Part shown: positions 1 through 8,973 of the stretch, in pieces
Position numbering within the stretch: position 1 is the stretch's first letter
Layout of the letters: the number at the start of each line of letters is the position of its first letter
Assembly: GCA_001404055.1 (NCBI GenBank)
Contig: CXTY01000005.1
Coordinates: 186,001-250,000 of the forward strand
Origin: Roseibium album
GTDB taxonomy: Bacteria > Pseudomonadota > Alphaproteobacteria > Rhizobiales > Stappiaceae
Direction of reading: 5' to 3'
Length of the DNA: 64,000 nucleotides
Made by a program: the position numbers and the translations under genes
The notes under the pieces: model-generated
The model's input: the letters and a program-made list of their open reading frames with translations, nothing else
Told to the model about the DNA's origin: nothing
Databases searched by the model: none

Positions 1-408
1 GAAAGCAAAAGAGCCGCCAAGGTCGATGTGCTCGCCTGCAAGTGTTGCTGCCAGACCACCATAATATTCCAGACAATCGGCGCCTGAAGCCGCATCAGCA
101 ACGAGTGTCTCCTGCAAAGGCTTGCCGGTGTCGAGTGTTTCCAGAACCGAGAGTTCGTGGTTCTTCTCGCGCAGAATTTCAGCGGCCTTGCGAAGAACCC
201 GGCCACGCTCCGCTGGCGGCGTTGCTGCCCACGTTTTTTGACCTTCTTTGGCGGCCTGGATTGCTGCATTGATGATTGCATCGTCCGCCGCTTTGATCTG
301 GGCAATCACTTCCCCGGTTGCCGGGTAGAGAGAGTCGAACGGCGTGCCGCTCTGGCTTTCCTGAAAGGTTCCGCCGATGTAATGCGAAGCTTGCGGTTGC
401 GCACGCAT
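1..408 (-). CDS. betB: Betaine aldehyde dehydrogenase, N-terminal part (runs off the left edge)
   Basis: Oxidises betaine aldehyde to glycine betaine with NAD(P)+, the second step of choline-to-betaine conversion in the cytoplasm. The first 136 codons are visible. The reading begins [15 protein letters not shown] and continues through a typical aldehyde-dehydrogenase N-terminus ([53 protein letters not shown]), the NAD-binding half of the family. The catalytic Cys and Glu lie outside the window. It is the last gene of betI-betA-betB, 62 nt after betA. The ATG at 406-408 fits the usual BetB start. The family is clear; the BetB assignment rests on the operon. Confidence 0.93.
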   Translation of the reverse strand, partial: MRAQPQASHYIGGTFQESQSGTPFDSLYPATGEVIAQIKAADDAIINAAIQAAKEGQKTWAATPPAERGRVLRKAAEILREKNHELSVLETLDTGKPLQETLVADAASGADCLEYYGGLAATLAGEHIDLGGSFAF

Positions 409-470
409 GAGAAGCGCTCCTGAGTGTCTCGTTGAACCGGTCAGTCCGGTTGTTATTGTTGCTAGAAAAC

Positions 471-2129
471 TTAGCGCTGACTGGTTTCCCAGTCAGGGTG
501 GATCCATGGATCGAGGTTTGCCGCCGGCAACGGGTCTTTACCTAGAATATGGTCTGAGGCTTTCTCCCCGACCATAATCGATGGTGCATTCAAATTGCCA
601 TTGGTGATTTGCGGAAAAATCGAGCTGTCTGCCACGCGTAGTCCCTCGACACCTGTCACCTTGCATTCGGGATCGACCACAGCCATCGGATCGTCTGTCG
701 CCCCCATTTTACACGTTCCGCAAGGATGATAGGCACTTTCGACATGCTCACAGATGAAACCGTTGAGTTCTTCATCGCTTTGCACCTGATCGCCGGGCTG
801 GATTTCCTTGCCGCGATAAGGCGCAAATGCCTCCTGGCCAAACACTTCACGAGTCAGACGAATACACGTGCGGAAATCTTCCCAGTCTTCCTCATGTGAC
901 ATGTAATTGAAGAGGATCGACGGTTTGTCCCTGACATCGTTTGATTTCAGCTGAACCCGGCCGCGGGACTTTGACCGCATCGGACCGACATGGGCCTGAA
1001 ATCCATGCCCTTCTGCTGCGGCCTGACCATCATAACGGACTGCAAAGGGAAGGAAGTGGTACTGGATGTCCGGGTATTTCACGCCCGCCTTGGAGCGGAT
1101 GAAGGCGCAGCTTTCAAACTGGTTGGACGCACCAAGTCCCTGTTTGAGGAACAGCCATTGTGCACCGATCATCGCCTTGGAAATCAGGTTCCAATGTTTG
1201 AAGAGCGTGATTGGCTGCGTACAGGCTTGTTGCAGGTAAAGTTCCAGATGATCTTGCAGGTTAGCGCCAACACCTGGCCGGTCTGCTATCACCTCTATCC
1301 CGACATTCTTGAGATGTTCAGCTGGGCCAATACCAGATTGCATCAGAATTTTTGGAGAATTGATGGACGACGCCGACAAAACAACTTCGCGTGCCGCCTT
1401 GGCCTCGCGGATTTCACCGCCCACCTCAAACTCGACCCCAACGGCGCGCTTGTTCTCGATCAATACCTTTCGAACCAGCGCCCCCTTGATGAGCTCAAGG
1501 TTCCCGCGTTTCAGGGCAGGTTTCAGATACGCATTGGCGGCAGACCAGCGGCGGCCGCGATGGACCGTCATCTCCATGTCGCCGAAGCCTTCCTGACGCT
1601 CACCGTTGTAGTCAGCTGTAACGCCATAGCCAGCCTGCTCGCCGGCATGCTTGAAAGCATCGAAAAGCGGATTCCACTTCGTACCGCGCTGAACGTGGAG
1701 CGGTCCGTCGGTACCGCGCCAGCCGCTTTGGCCGCCATGGCTGTGTTCAAGCCGTTTGTAATAGGGCAGCACATGGCGGTAGCCCCAGCCGTTTGCTCCC
1801 ATTTCTTCCCAGGTGTCAAAGTCACAAGCATGACCGCGCACATAGACCATGCCGTTGATCGAGGAGGAGCCACCGATGACCTTGCCGCGCGGTGTTGCCA
1901 GCTTTCGGCCACCAAGGTGCGGTTCCGGCTCGCTCTCAAATCCCCAGTCGTAAAGGGGCATGTTCATCGGGTAGGACAGCGCAGCAGGCATCTGGATCAG
2001 AGGCCCGACATCTGTGCCACCAAACTCGAGAACCAGAACACGGTTCTTGGAATCTTCCGACAAACGGGATGCCAGGGCGCAACCTGCTGACCCAGCGCCA
2101 ACGATGATGAAATCGAACTCGTCGATCAT
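471..2129 (-). CDS. betA: Choline dehydrogenase, GMC oxidoreductase
   Basis: FAD-dependent, membrane-associated dehydrogenase that oxidises choline to betaine aldehyde. The 552-residue protein opens with a dinucleotide-binding fold ([19 protein letters not shown], residues 6-24) and carries the GMC signatures [18 protein letters not shown] near residue 82 and [14 protein letters not shown] near residue 265. The C-terminal GMC_oxred_C region contains [10 protein letters not shown] and [17 protein letters not shown], which hold the catalytic His/Asn positions. Length matches BetA (about 550). It starts 21 nt after betI and precedes betB, so the three are probably one transcript under BetI. Confidence 0.95.
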   Translation of the reverse strand: MIDEFDFIIVGAGSAGCALASRLSEDSKNRVLVLEFGGTDVGPLIQMPAALSYPMNMPLYDWGFESEPEPHLGGRKLATPRGKVIGGSSSINGMVYVRGHACDFDTWEEMGANGWGYRHVLPYYKRLEHSHGGQSGWRGTDGPLHVQRGTKWNPLFDAFKHAGEQAGYGVTADYNGERQEGFGDMEMTVHRGRRWSAANAYLKPALKRGNLELIKGALVRKVLIENKRAVGVEFEVGGEIREAKAAREVVLSASSINSPKILMQSGIGPAEHLKNVGIEVIADRPGVGANLQDHLELYLQQACTQPITLFKHWNLISKAMIGAQWLFLKQGLGASNQFESCAFIRSKAGVKYPDIQYHFLPFAVRYDGQAAAEGHGFQAHVGPMRSKSRGRVQLKSNDVRDKPSILFNYMSHEEDWEDFRTCIRLTREVFGQEAFAPYRGKEIQPGDQVQSDEELNGFICEHVESAYHPCGTCKMGATDDPMAVVDPECKVTGVEGLRVADSSIFPQITNGNLNAPSIMVGEKASDHILGKDPLPAANLDPWIHPDWETSQR

Positions 2130-2150
2130 GCGGACGAATACTCCAGCGGC

Positions 2151-2753
2151 TCAGGTTTCAGAATTGCGCGCGACATGCGCGGCAATCTGGGTTTCAACAT
2201 AGTCTTCAACCAATGCGATGGCGGCCTGCCTGTCCGTTGAGCCGTCGCTCAGGGCCTGACGGATCCAGACCCCGTCAATCATCGAGGCCGTGCCTTCCGC
2301 AATGCGCCGTGCATCATCGCGCGGCATGAAGGATCGAAGATTGAAAGTCAGGTTGGAGGCTAGACGCGCGGCATATATGCGCAGCAGGCGGCTGTTGCTG
2401 TCGGTTGTGCGGGACTGAACATAAAAAGCGAGCCATGCAGCGATGACTGCCGGCCGGAACTGATCGTGTGAGAAGTTGCCTGCAATAATCGCGGAAATGC
2501 ACTCACGGGGTGTCTCGGCTTTCGCAAGTCCTTCCCGGATTGCCCTGCCAAGCTCGGTCAGCAGATAGCGCATGGTTGCGGCAAGAAGCAGATCTTTGGA
2601 CCCAAAGTAGTGATGCACCAGCCCACCGGACACACCTGCGCGTTTGGCAATCTGAGCCATGGTGATGTCGCTGTATCCACGTTCGTGAATAGCATCGACT
2701 GTTGCATGGATCAGGCTACGTCGTCGCTCTGCTTCCATTCCGACTTTGGGCAT
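2151..2753 (-). CDS. betI: Choline-responsive TetR-family repressor BetI
   Basis: The 200-residue TetR regulator has a clear N-terminal helix-turn-helix (DITMAQIAKRAGVSGGLVHHYF, about residues 29-50, followed by GSKDLLLAATMRYL) and a C-terminal ligand domain. BetI represses choline-oxidation genes and is released by choline in characterised bacteria. Here it is the first gene of betI-betA-betB and sits divergent to the choline transporter choXWV, so it probably controls both directions. The start has a GGGAG Shine-Dalgarno. A candidate operator lies about 35-55 nt upstream. Confidence 0.93.
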   Translation of the reverse strand: MPKVGMEAERRRSLIHATVDAIHERGYSDITMAQIAKRAGVSGGLVHHYFGSKDLLLAATMRYLLTELGRAIREGLAKAETPRECISAIIAGNFSHDQFRPAVIAAWLAFYVQSRTTDSNSRLLRIYAARLASNLTFNLRSFMPRDDARRIAEGTASMIDGVWIRQALSDGSTDRQAAIALVEDYVETQIAAHVARNSET

Positions 2754-2787
2754 ATTGATCTCCCGTGACTTAGTATTTTTATTTTTA

Positions 2788-2806
2788 ATTGATCAATCAA
2801 TCAATG
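2788..2806. promoter_or_regulatory. Candidate BetI operator in the bet/cho divergent region
   Basis: ATTGATCAAT (2788-2797) is a perfect 10-bp palindrome, extended by two further AATC units to give ATTGATCAATCAATCAATG. It sits in the A+T-rich segment between betI and choX, where a single TetR site could control both transcripts. That BetI autoregulates is family knowledge. That this sequence is the site is inference. Confidence 0.45.
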
Positions 2807-2944
2807 AAAACTTGCAAATTCTTTCTACTGATGTTTGGATCTCTTTCAGGCAGGCTGCTATTGGAGGATATGGCGAGCTGCGGGGCTGCTGGGAGAGCCG
2901 CTCCATGCAAGAAACAAAAATCACTTTCCGAAGGAGACATAACC

Positions 2945-3889
2945 ATGAAAATTGCAGCGAAACTCGCTGGAGGTCTGGCGCTTGGTCTGATGCTGTCCGG
3001 AACCGCACTCGCAAGCGAAGCGGAAAGCTGTAAAACCGTCAGCTTCTCGGATGTTGGATGGACGGATATCACAGCGACTACCGCGGCCACGACTGTTGTT
3101 CTCGATGCCCTTGGTTACGACACCGAAATCAAGATCCTGTCAGTGCCAGTGACTTATGCTTCCATGAAGAACAAGGATATCGATATCTTCCTCGGCAACT
3201 GGATGCCGACCATGGAAGGCGATATCAAAGCCTATCGGGAAGATGGTTCTGTCGAGACTGTTCGTGCAAATCTGGAAGGTGCGAAATACACGCTTGCAGT
3301 GCCGCAGTATACCTATGACAAAGGCCTCAAGTCCTTCCAGGACATTGCAAAATTCCGTGACGATCTTGATGGAAAAATCTACGGTATTGAGCCTGGCAAC
3401 GACGGCAACCGGTTGATCATTGGCATGATCGATGAAAACATATTTGGTCTGGAAGGCTTTGAAGTTGTTGAATCTTCTGAACAGGGCATGTTGGCGCAGG
3501 TAGCACGCGCCAACAAGCGCGACAATGATATCGTGTTCCTTGGTTGGGAACCGCATCCGATGAATGCCAATTTCAAAATGGCCTACCTTGAAGGTGGTGA
3601 CGAGATTTTCGGCCCGAACTATGGCGGAGCGACGGTTTATACCAACGTACGCGCAGGCTACACCAAAGATTGCCCGAACGTCGGCAAGCTTCTTGAGAAC
3701 CTGGAATTCTCGCTGGCCATGGAAAATGAGATCATGGGCGCGATCCTGATCGATGGCGAAGATCCGAACAAGGCTGCTGCTGCCTGGTTGAAAGAGCATC
3801 CCGCGACTTTCGAAAACTGGTTGGTTGGCGTGAAGACTGTTGATGGTGGCGATTCATTTGCTGCTGTGAAAGGTGCGCTCGGCCTTTAA
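2945..3889 (+). CDS. choX: Choline ABC transporter, periplasmic binding protein
   Basis: Periplasmic choline receptor of the high-affinity ChoXWV importer, 314 residues. An upstream in-frame start exists at 2789, but AAGGAG (2931-2936) and the signal peptide MKIAAKLAGGLALGLMLSGT...ALA place the start at 2945. The residues forming the choline cage in Sinorhizobium ChoX (W43, W90, Y119, N156, W205) appear here at W39, W86, Y115, N152 and W201, a constant offset of four. That supports choline rather than another betaine as ligand. It is followed by a strong hairpin and then by the permease. Confidence 0.95.
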   Translation: MKIAAKLAGGLALGLMLSGTALASEAESCKTVSFSDVGWTDITATTAATTVVLDALGYDTEIKILSVPVTYASMKNKDIDIFLGNWMPTMEGDIKAYREDGSVETVRANLEGAKYTLAVPQYTYDKGLKSFQDIAKFRDDLDGKIYGIEPGNDGNRLIIGMIDENIFGLEGFEVVESSEQGMLAQVARANKRDNDIVFLGWEPHPMNANFKMAYLEGGDEIFGPNYGGATVYTNVRAGYTKDCPNVGKLLENLEFSLAMENEIMGAILIDGEDPNKAAAAWLKEHPATFENWLVGVKTVDGGDSFAAVKGALGL

Positions 3890-3904
3890 GGTCAACACCT
3901 GTTA

Positions 3905-3929
3905 CGGCGCCGGTCCTGTGCCGGCGCCG
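3905..3929 (+). terminator. Intercistronic hairpin after choX
   Basis: CGGCGCCGG (3905-3913) and CCGGCGCCG (3921-3929) form a perfect 9-bp stem with a 7-nt loop. No T-run follows, so it is more likely a 3'-end stabiliser or partial attenuator than a full terminator. Such hairpins commonly raise binding-protein mRNA over permease and ATPase mRNA. Confidence 0.55.
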
Positions 3930-4110
3930 CCACAAACTGTCTCGGGAGAATTGTCTTTCCAGAACCGAAATGGCTTTGCGCGCGTCTGGTCGATCTGATT
4001 GGTCGGGAGGGCGTTTTCAAAGCATTGCGCTTTTTGTTTCGGGAAGCTGGTAGTTTTCCTATGATGACACGCAGATGAATTCTGCAGGCGATATGTAACA
4101 TAGGGGTGGC

Positions 4111-4956
4111 GTGTTGGACTGGCTGACGGACAACAAACTGCCAATAGGACCTTGGGCGCGAACCCTGGTCGATTGGCTGACCGACAATGCCTATTGGGTA
4201 TTTGACGGTATTTCGATTTTTCTGGAAACCTTGATCGACGGAATATTGTGGCTATTGCAAACGCCGCATCCCCTGGTCATCGTCGTGATAGCGGTTGCGA
4301 TTGGCTATGCAGTTCACCGGACTATTTCCTTCGCCGCATTTGTCACGATTGCCTTGTTGCTCATCATCAATCAGGGCTATTGGGAAGAAACGACCGAAAC
4401 GCTTGCATTGGTGATCGCCGCTTCTGTGGTCTGTATGGCCGCAGGCGTGCCGATCGGGGTTCTGGGAGCTCACAATCCGCGGTTTTATGCAGCTTTGCGA
4501 CCAATCCTTGATCTGATGCAGACCATCCCGACGTTTGTTTACTTGATCCCGGCGCTGATCCTCTTTGGGCTTGGCATGGTCCCCGGCCTGATAGCGACAG
4601 TGATTTTCGCAATCCCAGCGCCAGTTCGTTTGACGCAATTGGGTGTTTCTTCAACTCCAGTTGCCCTGCTCGAGGCAGGGGAAGCCTTCGGCGCGACCAA
4701 GTCCCAACTGCTCTGGAAAGTCGAGCTGCCTTATGCTCTTCCGCAAATCATGGCTGGCCTCACCCAGACCATCATGCTCTCGCTTTCCATGGTTGTGATC
4801 GCTGCACTCGTTGGCGCTGACGGCCTTGGTGTCCCGACACTGCGGGCACTCAACACGGTGAACATCGCACAAGGTTTTGAAGTCGGCGTCTGTATCGTTC
4901 TAATCGCCATTGTTCTCGACCGGTTCTTCCGCAAGGAAGAGGGAGGTAAACGATGA
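4111..4956 (+). CDS. choW: Choline ABC transporter, permease
   Basis: Inner-membrane permease of the choline importer, 281 residues, of the ProW/OpuAB type. Hydrophobic segments run through the middle of the protein. The EAA-type cytoplasmic loop that docks the ATPase is seen as LLEAGEAFGATKSQLLWKVELP (about residues 186-207). The start is GTG at 4111 behind AGGGGT; a stop codon lies just upstream in frame, so no longer start is possible. It overlaps choV by 4 nt (ATGA), indicating translational coupling. Confidence 0.93.
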   Translation: MLDWLTDNKLPIGPWARTLVDWLTDNAYWVFDGISIFLETLIDGILWLLQTPHPLVIVVIAVAIGYAVHRTISFAAFVTIALLLIINQGYWEETTETLALVIAASVVCMAAGVPIGVLGAHNPRFYAALRPILDLMQTIPTFVYLIPALILFGLGMVPGLIATVIFAIPAPVRLTQLGVSSTPVALLEAGEAFGATKSQLLWKVELPYALPQIMAGLTQTIMLSLSMVVIAALVGADGLGVPTLRALNTVNIAQGFEVGVCIVLIAIVLDRFFRKEEGGKR

Positions 4957-5996
4957 GTGGTTCGGACAACATGCCAGTCGTCTCCTTCAAGGATGTTGAC
5001 ATCGTTTTCGGCGATAAGCCCGCCGCTGCTTTGCCGATGATGGATGCGGGCAAGACCCGTCAGGAAATTCAGGAGGCAACCGGGCAAATTCTCGGTGTGG
5101 CCGGGGCGACCTTCGACATTCACGAAGGCGAGGTTCTCGTGCTCATGGGCCTTTCCGGTTCCGGCAAATCCACGCTGCTTCGCGCTGTCAACGGCTTGAA
5201 CCCGGTCATCCGCGGAGAAGTCCAGGTTCACGATGGCACCAGTTACGTGAACCCCGAAACCTGTTCGGAAAACGATCTCCGGGAGTTGCGCCGACACCGC
5301 ATTGCCATGGTGTTCCAGCAATTCGGCCTGCTGCCCTGGCGAACGGTTGCCGAGAATGTCGGCTTTGGCCTTGAGCTTGCAGGCATGTCTCAAAAGGAAC
5401 GTGAGGCCAAGGTCAATGAGCAGCTGAAACTGGTCGGTCTGACGGGCTGGGGCGAGAAGCAGGTGCACGAGCTTTCCGGTGGCATGCAGCAACGCGTCGG
5501 ATTGGCACGCGCCTTTGCCACCGATGCACCCATACTGCTTATGGACGAACCGTTTTCCGCTCTCGATCCGTTGATCCGGGACAAGCTGCAGGACGAGCTG
5601 CTCGATCTGCAGAAGGAACTCAACCGCACCATCATTTTCGTCAGCCATGATCTTGATGAAGCCGCCAAGATCGGTTCTCGCATTGCGATCATGGAAGGCG
5701 GGCGCGTGATCCAGCTTGGCACACCTCAGGAAATCGTCAAGAAACCTGCCGATGATTATGTGGCGGATTTCGTCAGTCACATGAACCCGCTCAATGTTCT
5801 GCGCGCCCGTGACATCATGGTGCCTCCCGGCAGCCTGCCGGGTTCTCTGGCGAGTGGGCTGACCTGTGAGGCAAGTACACCCATTCGGGATGTGGCCAAA
5901 CTGAAGAAAACCAGCTCGGAGCCGGTTGTGGTTCAAACGGACGGCGCGATTGTCGGTGTCATCGGTGAGAACGAGCTTCTGGACTGCATGCTCTAA
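4953..5996 (+). CDS. choV: Choline ABC transporter, ATP-binding subunit
   Basis: Cytoplasmic ATPase of ChoXWV, 347 residues. Walker A is GLSGSGKST, the Q-loop region reads MVFQQFGLLPW, the ABC signature LSGGMQQRVGLARAF, Walker B ILLMDEPFSALD, and the switch region FVSHDLDEA. The N-terminal extension before the Walker A is typical of the ProV/OpuAA class. The C-terminal 70 residues resemble a shortened CBS-type regulatory region and end GAIVGVIGENELLDCML. It ends the choXWV operon and is followed by a strong terminator. Confidence 0.94.
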   Translation: MSGSDNMPVVSFKDVDIVFGDKPAAALPMMDAGKTRQEIQEATGQILGVAGATFDIHEGEVLVLMGLSGSGKSTLLRAVNGLNPVIRGEVQVHDGTSYVNPETCSENDLRELRRHRIAMVFQQFGLLPWRTVAENVGFGLELAGMSQKEREAKVNEQLKLVGLTGWGEKQVHELSGGMQQRVGLARAFATDAPILLMDEPFSALDPLIRDKLQDELLDLQKELNRTIIFVSHDLDEAAKIGSRIAIMEGGRVIQLGTPQEIVKKPADDYVADFVSHMNPLNVLRARDIMVPPGSLPGSLASGLTCEASTPIRDVAKLKKTSSEPVVVQTDGAIVGVIGENELLDCML

Positions 5997-6060
5997 GCCC
6001 CGTCAGGTGCCCCTGGTCAGATACCATTGGCGGGTATGCTCGAGGCATATTATCAGACAC

Positions 6061-6088
6061 AAAAACGGGGCCTGCTGGCCCCGTTTTT
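6061..6088 (+). terminator. Rho-independent terminator of choXWV
   Basis: AAAAACGGGGCC (6061-6072), loop TGCT, then GGCCCCGTTTTT (6077-6088): a perfect 12-bp stem ending in a T-run. The A-run on the left arm means it can also act on the convergent cold-shock transcript. Confidence 0.9.
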
Positions 6089-6145
6089 CATTTATATGCG
6101 CCGTGTCGGTTATGAACCGACTGTCGCAATTCTAAAGCGCTGAGC

Positions 6146-6358
6146 TTAGAGAAGCTCGAGCTGTGCAGCCTGCTTGCCACGACCACGACGGTCGTCTTCG
6201 GCAACAAAGGAAACTTTTGCGCCTTCAACAGGTGTACCGATACCGGCTTGTTCGAATGCGGTCACGTGAACGAAAACATCCTTGCCGCCGTCTTCTGGCG
6301 TGATGAATCCAAAGCCGCGGTCGTGGTTGAAGAACTTGATTGTGCCGTTCTCACGCAT
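6146..6358 (-). CDS. Cold-shock domain protein
   Basis: Single OB-fold, RNA- and ssDNA-binding protein of 70 residues, the usual CspA length. RNP1 is seen as DRGFGFITP and RNP2 as DVFVHVTAF, with the conserved N-terminal GTIKFFN. It acts as an RNA chaperone in the cytoplasm. It is monocistronic and convergent with choV. The long non-coding stretch upstream (6359-6735) may include the extended 5' leader common to csp genes, but I cannot define it. Confidence 0.93.
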   Translation of the reverse strand: MRENGTIKFFNHDRGFGFITPEDGGKDVFVHVTAFEQAGIGTPVEGAKVSFVAEDDRRGRGKQAAQLELL

Positions 6359-6735
6359 GGAGAAACCTTTCCGTCAGTTGAATGCGCTTTCCCGTTCCCG
6401 GCAATGCGCGGATAAACGAGAAGTCAATTAGAAACGGAAAGCTTGGGTATTCAAAGCAGCGCTTAATGGAGCAGCCACCGAAGTCGTCAGTCTCACCAGG
6501 TCTACGTCGTCCCGTATCAGCACAACTCGCGCCAATGTCGAGTAATGTAGGACCGGTTTCAAATTCCGGCAAGTGAAAGATTATTGAGTTTTTCAATCCA
6601 CTGCAAAAACAGGGACAAAAATGTAAACCGCAACCCTGTGACCCCAATCACAGAGCATATCCAAAGACAGGGCTAATGTCCCTTCATGAAGTTGAGGCAC
6701 CAAGCATCGCCTCAAAAGCAAGAAGGGACAAAGAC
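6359..6735. other. Intergenic region between divergent csp and BA14K genes
   Basis: About 377 nt without a convincing gene. It must hold the promoters of both divergent genes and probably a csp leader. I found no clear inverted repeat, riboswitch or tRNA in it. The overlapping reading frames here have no family resemblance. Confidence 0.5.
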
Positions 6736-7077
6736 ATGTTCAGGAAAGTCGCTAACACAACCGTCGCGCTGGCTCTTGTTGCCGGTGCAGCCTTGACCAC
6801 ACAGACACAGTCCGCAGATGCTGCCGAAGGTTGGCAGGTCGGCGTCGGCATTGCCGGTGGTCTGGCCGCAGGTGCAATCCTTGGTTCAGCTTTGTCCCAG
6901 CCGCGCTACTATGCGCCGCCGCCGGTCTATTATCCTGCTCCGGCTCCGGTCGTTTCCTATCGTCCGGCACCGTGGACCCCTGCCTGGTACAATTACTGCA
7001 GCCGCAGGTACCGCTCTTTCAACCCGAACACAGGGTATTTCCTGGCGTATTCCGGCCAGCATCGTTTCTGCCGCTAA
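6736..7077 (+). CDS. BA14K family secreted protein
   Basis: Secreted protein of 113 residues. A signal peptide (MFRKVANTTVALALVAGAAL, cleavage near ADAAEG) is followed by a glycine/alanine segment (GVGIAGGLAAGAILGSAL), a proline/tyrosine-rich stretch, and a C-terminal motif WYNYCSRRYRSFNPNTGYFL...GQHRFC. That motif is the hallmark of the BA14K family, first described as an immunoreactive, lectin-like Brucella protein. The start is set by AGAAGGGA just before ATG 6736 rather than the in-frame codon 60 nt upstream. It is monocistronic, with its own terminator. Function in free-living relatives is unclear. Confidence 0.85.
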   Translation: MFRKVANTTVALALVAGAALTTQTQSADAAEGWQVGVGIAGGLAAGAILGSALSQPRYYAPPPVYYPAPAPVVSYRPAPWTPAWYNYCSRRYRSFNPNTGYFLAYSGQHRFCR

Positions 7078-7187
7078 CCCGTTTCGGGTGTTGGTGACTT
7101 TGAGAGAATACGGGTTTTCGCCTCACTAATGCGCAAATCCATTCACTCGAGCCGGGGTGCAATCGGCCCTTAACGGGTTAATCCGGC

Positions 7188-7233
7188 AACTCCTTGCAAG
7201 GTGTCTCCTCCCCAGCCTTGCAGGGAGTTTTTT
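7188..7233 (+). terminator. Rho-independent terminator after BA14K gene
   Basis: AACTCCTTGCAAGG (7188-7201) pairs with CCTTGCAGGGAGTT (7216-7229) through 14 pairs with one G-U, followed by six Ts (7228-7233). Confidence 0.9.
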
Positions 7234-7241
7234 ATCTGCAG

Positions 7242-7703
7242 TCAGCTTTCTTCTGACAGCCTTTTGGCTGCCCGCATGGTCGTTTCCAGCTGATTGAGGA
7301 ACCTTGAGCGGTCAGCCTTCGAGAACGATGGGCCACTCTCGCGGATTTCTCCGATTTCCCGCAAATGCGTGTTCAGATCCCGCATGGCGAGGCGCATGCC
7401 GATGCCGTCCTCACGAAACGGTTTGCCGGTCGGGCCAATTACCAAGGCGCCCGTCTTGACGCAGCGCGCTGCCAGAGGCACGTCAGCCGTGATCACGACA
7501 TCCCCCTTTTGAGCGCGCTCGGCAATCCAGTCATCGGCAACGTCAGGTCCTTCGGGAACGACGACCCGTTCGATCAGGTCTCCCTCGGGCAACCGCATCC
7601 AGCTATTTGAGACAATCTTGATCGGCGTCTTGTGCCGTTCACCCACACGGATTGCTTCATCCTTCACCGGACACGCATCAGCATCGATGTAAAGCACCGT
7701 CAT
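7242..7703 (-). CDS. UPF0178 (YaiI/YqxD, DUF188) family protein
   Basis: A 153-residue cytoplasmic protein of the YaiI/YqxD family, related in fold to PIN-type nucleases. Visible family marks are the opening YIDADACPVKDEAIRV, the central GDVVITADVPLAARC and the segment IGPTGKPFREDGIGMRLAMRDL. The acidic residues in DADACP and TADVPLA are the presumed metal-binding positions. Biochemical function has not been established for the family. Its start overlaps the stop of the flavoprotein gene by 4 nt (ATGA), so the two are translationally coupled. Confidence 0.92.
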   Translation of the reverse strand: MTVLYIDADACPVKDEAIRVGERHKTPIKIVSNSWMRLPEGDLIERVVVPEGPDVADDWIAERAQKGDVVITADVPLAARCVKTGALVIGPTGKPFREDGIGMRLAMRDLNTHLREIGEIRESGPSFSKADRSRFLNQLETTMRAAKRLSEES

Positions 7704-8920
7704 TCCGGACCGTCCTTTTGTTCCCTCAGATAGGCCGAAATGCCACTTGCTGCCTTGTCACCCATCGCAAAGCAGGCTTGCAGCAGATATCCACCCGTAG
7801 GGGCTTCCCAGTCGAGCATTTCGCCTGCAGCAAAAACGCCAGGCATTTTTTTGAGCATCAAGCTCTCATCCACTTCGTCCAATGCAATACCTCCAGCGGT
7901 TGATATTGCCCGGTCGATTGAATAGGGCGCTTCGCATTTTACCGGAACCGATTTAATGCGTGCGGCCAGTTCCAAGAGATCTTGCGGCAGCGGACCTGCT
8001 TCGCGCAGGAGAGCCTGTTTTACAGGTTTGAGCTTCAGTGTTTTTCTCAAGAAAGTTGAAATCGATTGTTTGCCGCGGGGGCGTGACAGTTTCTGGTGCA
8101 ATTCATCAACTGTTGCGGTTGGTCGCAAATCGATTGTCAGTTCCGCTGAACCTTCACGGTTGATCGTTTCACGAATATCAGCAGACAGAGCATATACAGC
8201 GCCACCTTCCAGGCCTTTCTCCGACAAGACGGCTTCTCCCTGGATGGAACGACCATTCAGGCTGATGGCAATGTGTTTTAAAGGAGAACCAGCGTACCGC
8301 TCTTTGATAAAGGCGCTCCACGGAACCAGAAAGCCACAGTTCGCAGGCTGCAAACGCGTGACCTGGATGTCTTTGGCTTCAAGGGTTGGGACCCAGGAGG
8401 CGTCAGAGCCAAGTTTTGGCCAACTTGCACCGCCAAGGCCGAGCAGTACTGCACGAGCAGGCATATCGATGTCTTCGCCAGCGTCTGTGCGGACCTGTGC
8501 CGATCCGGCCTCTGAAAAACCCATGAACCTGTGACGTGTCAGCAAACGAACCTTGTTTTGTTCCAGTCGTCGCAGCCAGGCACGCAGCAATGGTGAGGAT
8601 TTCATGGACTTGGGAAACACTCTTCCGCTGGTGCCAACGAAGGTTTCCTGACCAAGTTCATGACACCAGCTCAAAAGGTCCTCAGGTGAAAACTCGCGGA
8701 GCAAGGGTTCAATAAACCCGGTCGCCTCGCTGTACCGACCCAAAAAGGCTGTCAGATCTTCGCTGTGTGTGAGGTTCAATCCTCCGCGACCGGCCATTAG
8801 AAATTTGCGGGCAGGGGACGGCATGCTCTCAATCACGGTGACAGAGAAACCTTCAGCCGACAATTTGTCGGCCGCGAACAGGCCGGACGGGCCAGCACCA
8901 AGTATCAGGACATCAATCAT
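7700..8920 (-). CDS. HI0933-like FAD-dependent flavoprotein
   Basis: A 406-residue flavoprotein of the HI0933/BaiN group. The N-terminal Rossmann motif is DVLILGAGPSGLFAADKL (residues 3-20) with an acidic residue ending the second strand (TVIES). The family motif KFLMAGRGGLNLTHSED follows. The C-terminal FAD motif reads GVFAAGEMLDWEAPTGGYLLQACFAMG. The SQ-type middle domain lies between. Substrate is unknown for most members. It is upstream of, and overlaps, the UPF0178 gene. Confidence 0.9.
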   Translation of the reverse strand: MIDVLILGAGPSGLFAADKLSAEGFSVTVIESMPSPARKFLMAGRGGLNLTHSEDLTAFLGRYSEATGFIEPLLREFSPEDLLSWCHELGQETFVGTSGRVFPKSMKSSPLLRAWLRRLEQNKVRLLTRHRFMGFSEAGSAQVRTDAGEDIDMPARAVLLGLGGASWPKLGSDASWVPTLEAKDIQVTRLQPANCGFLVPWSAFIKERYAGSPLKHIAISLNGRSIQGEAVLSEKGLEGGAVYALSADIRETINREGSAELTIDLRPTATVDELHQKLSRPRGKQSISTFLRKTLKLKPVKQALLREAGPLPQDLLELAARIKSVPVKCEAPYSIDRAISTAGGIALDEVDESLMLKKMPGVFAAGEMLDWEAPTGGYLLQACFAMGDKAASGISAYLREQKDGPE

Positions 8921-8973
8921 CAGGCCTTATAGTTCAGCCCGCTTGCAAAAGACCACTGCCGATTTGAAAGGAC

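Noticed and set aside
990-2090. A 366-codon open frame on the plus strand opposite betA
   Set aside because: BetA motifs are intact on the other strand. The plus-strand translation shows no domain, and its start has no ribosome site.
2789-2944. N-terminal extension of ChoX from an upstream ATG
   Set aside because: It would bury the signal peptide and lie in the operator; AAGGAG supports 2945.
4731-5936. A 401-codon open frame opposite choW/choV
   Set aside because: The ABC ATPase motifs are unmistakable on the plus strand; the antisense frame is a by-product of codon use.
6359-6735. A riboswitch or leader RNA upstream of csp
   Set aside because: No conserved riboswitch element could be recognised; an extended csp leader is only a general expectation.
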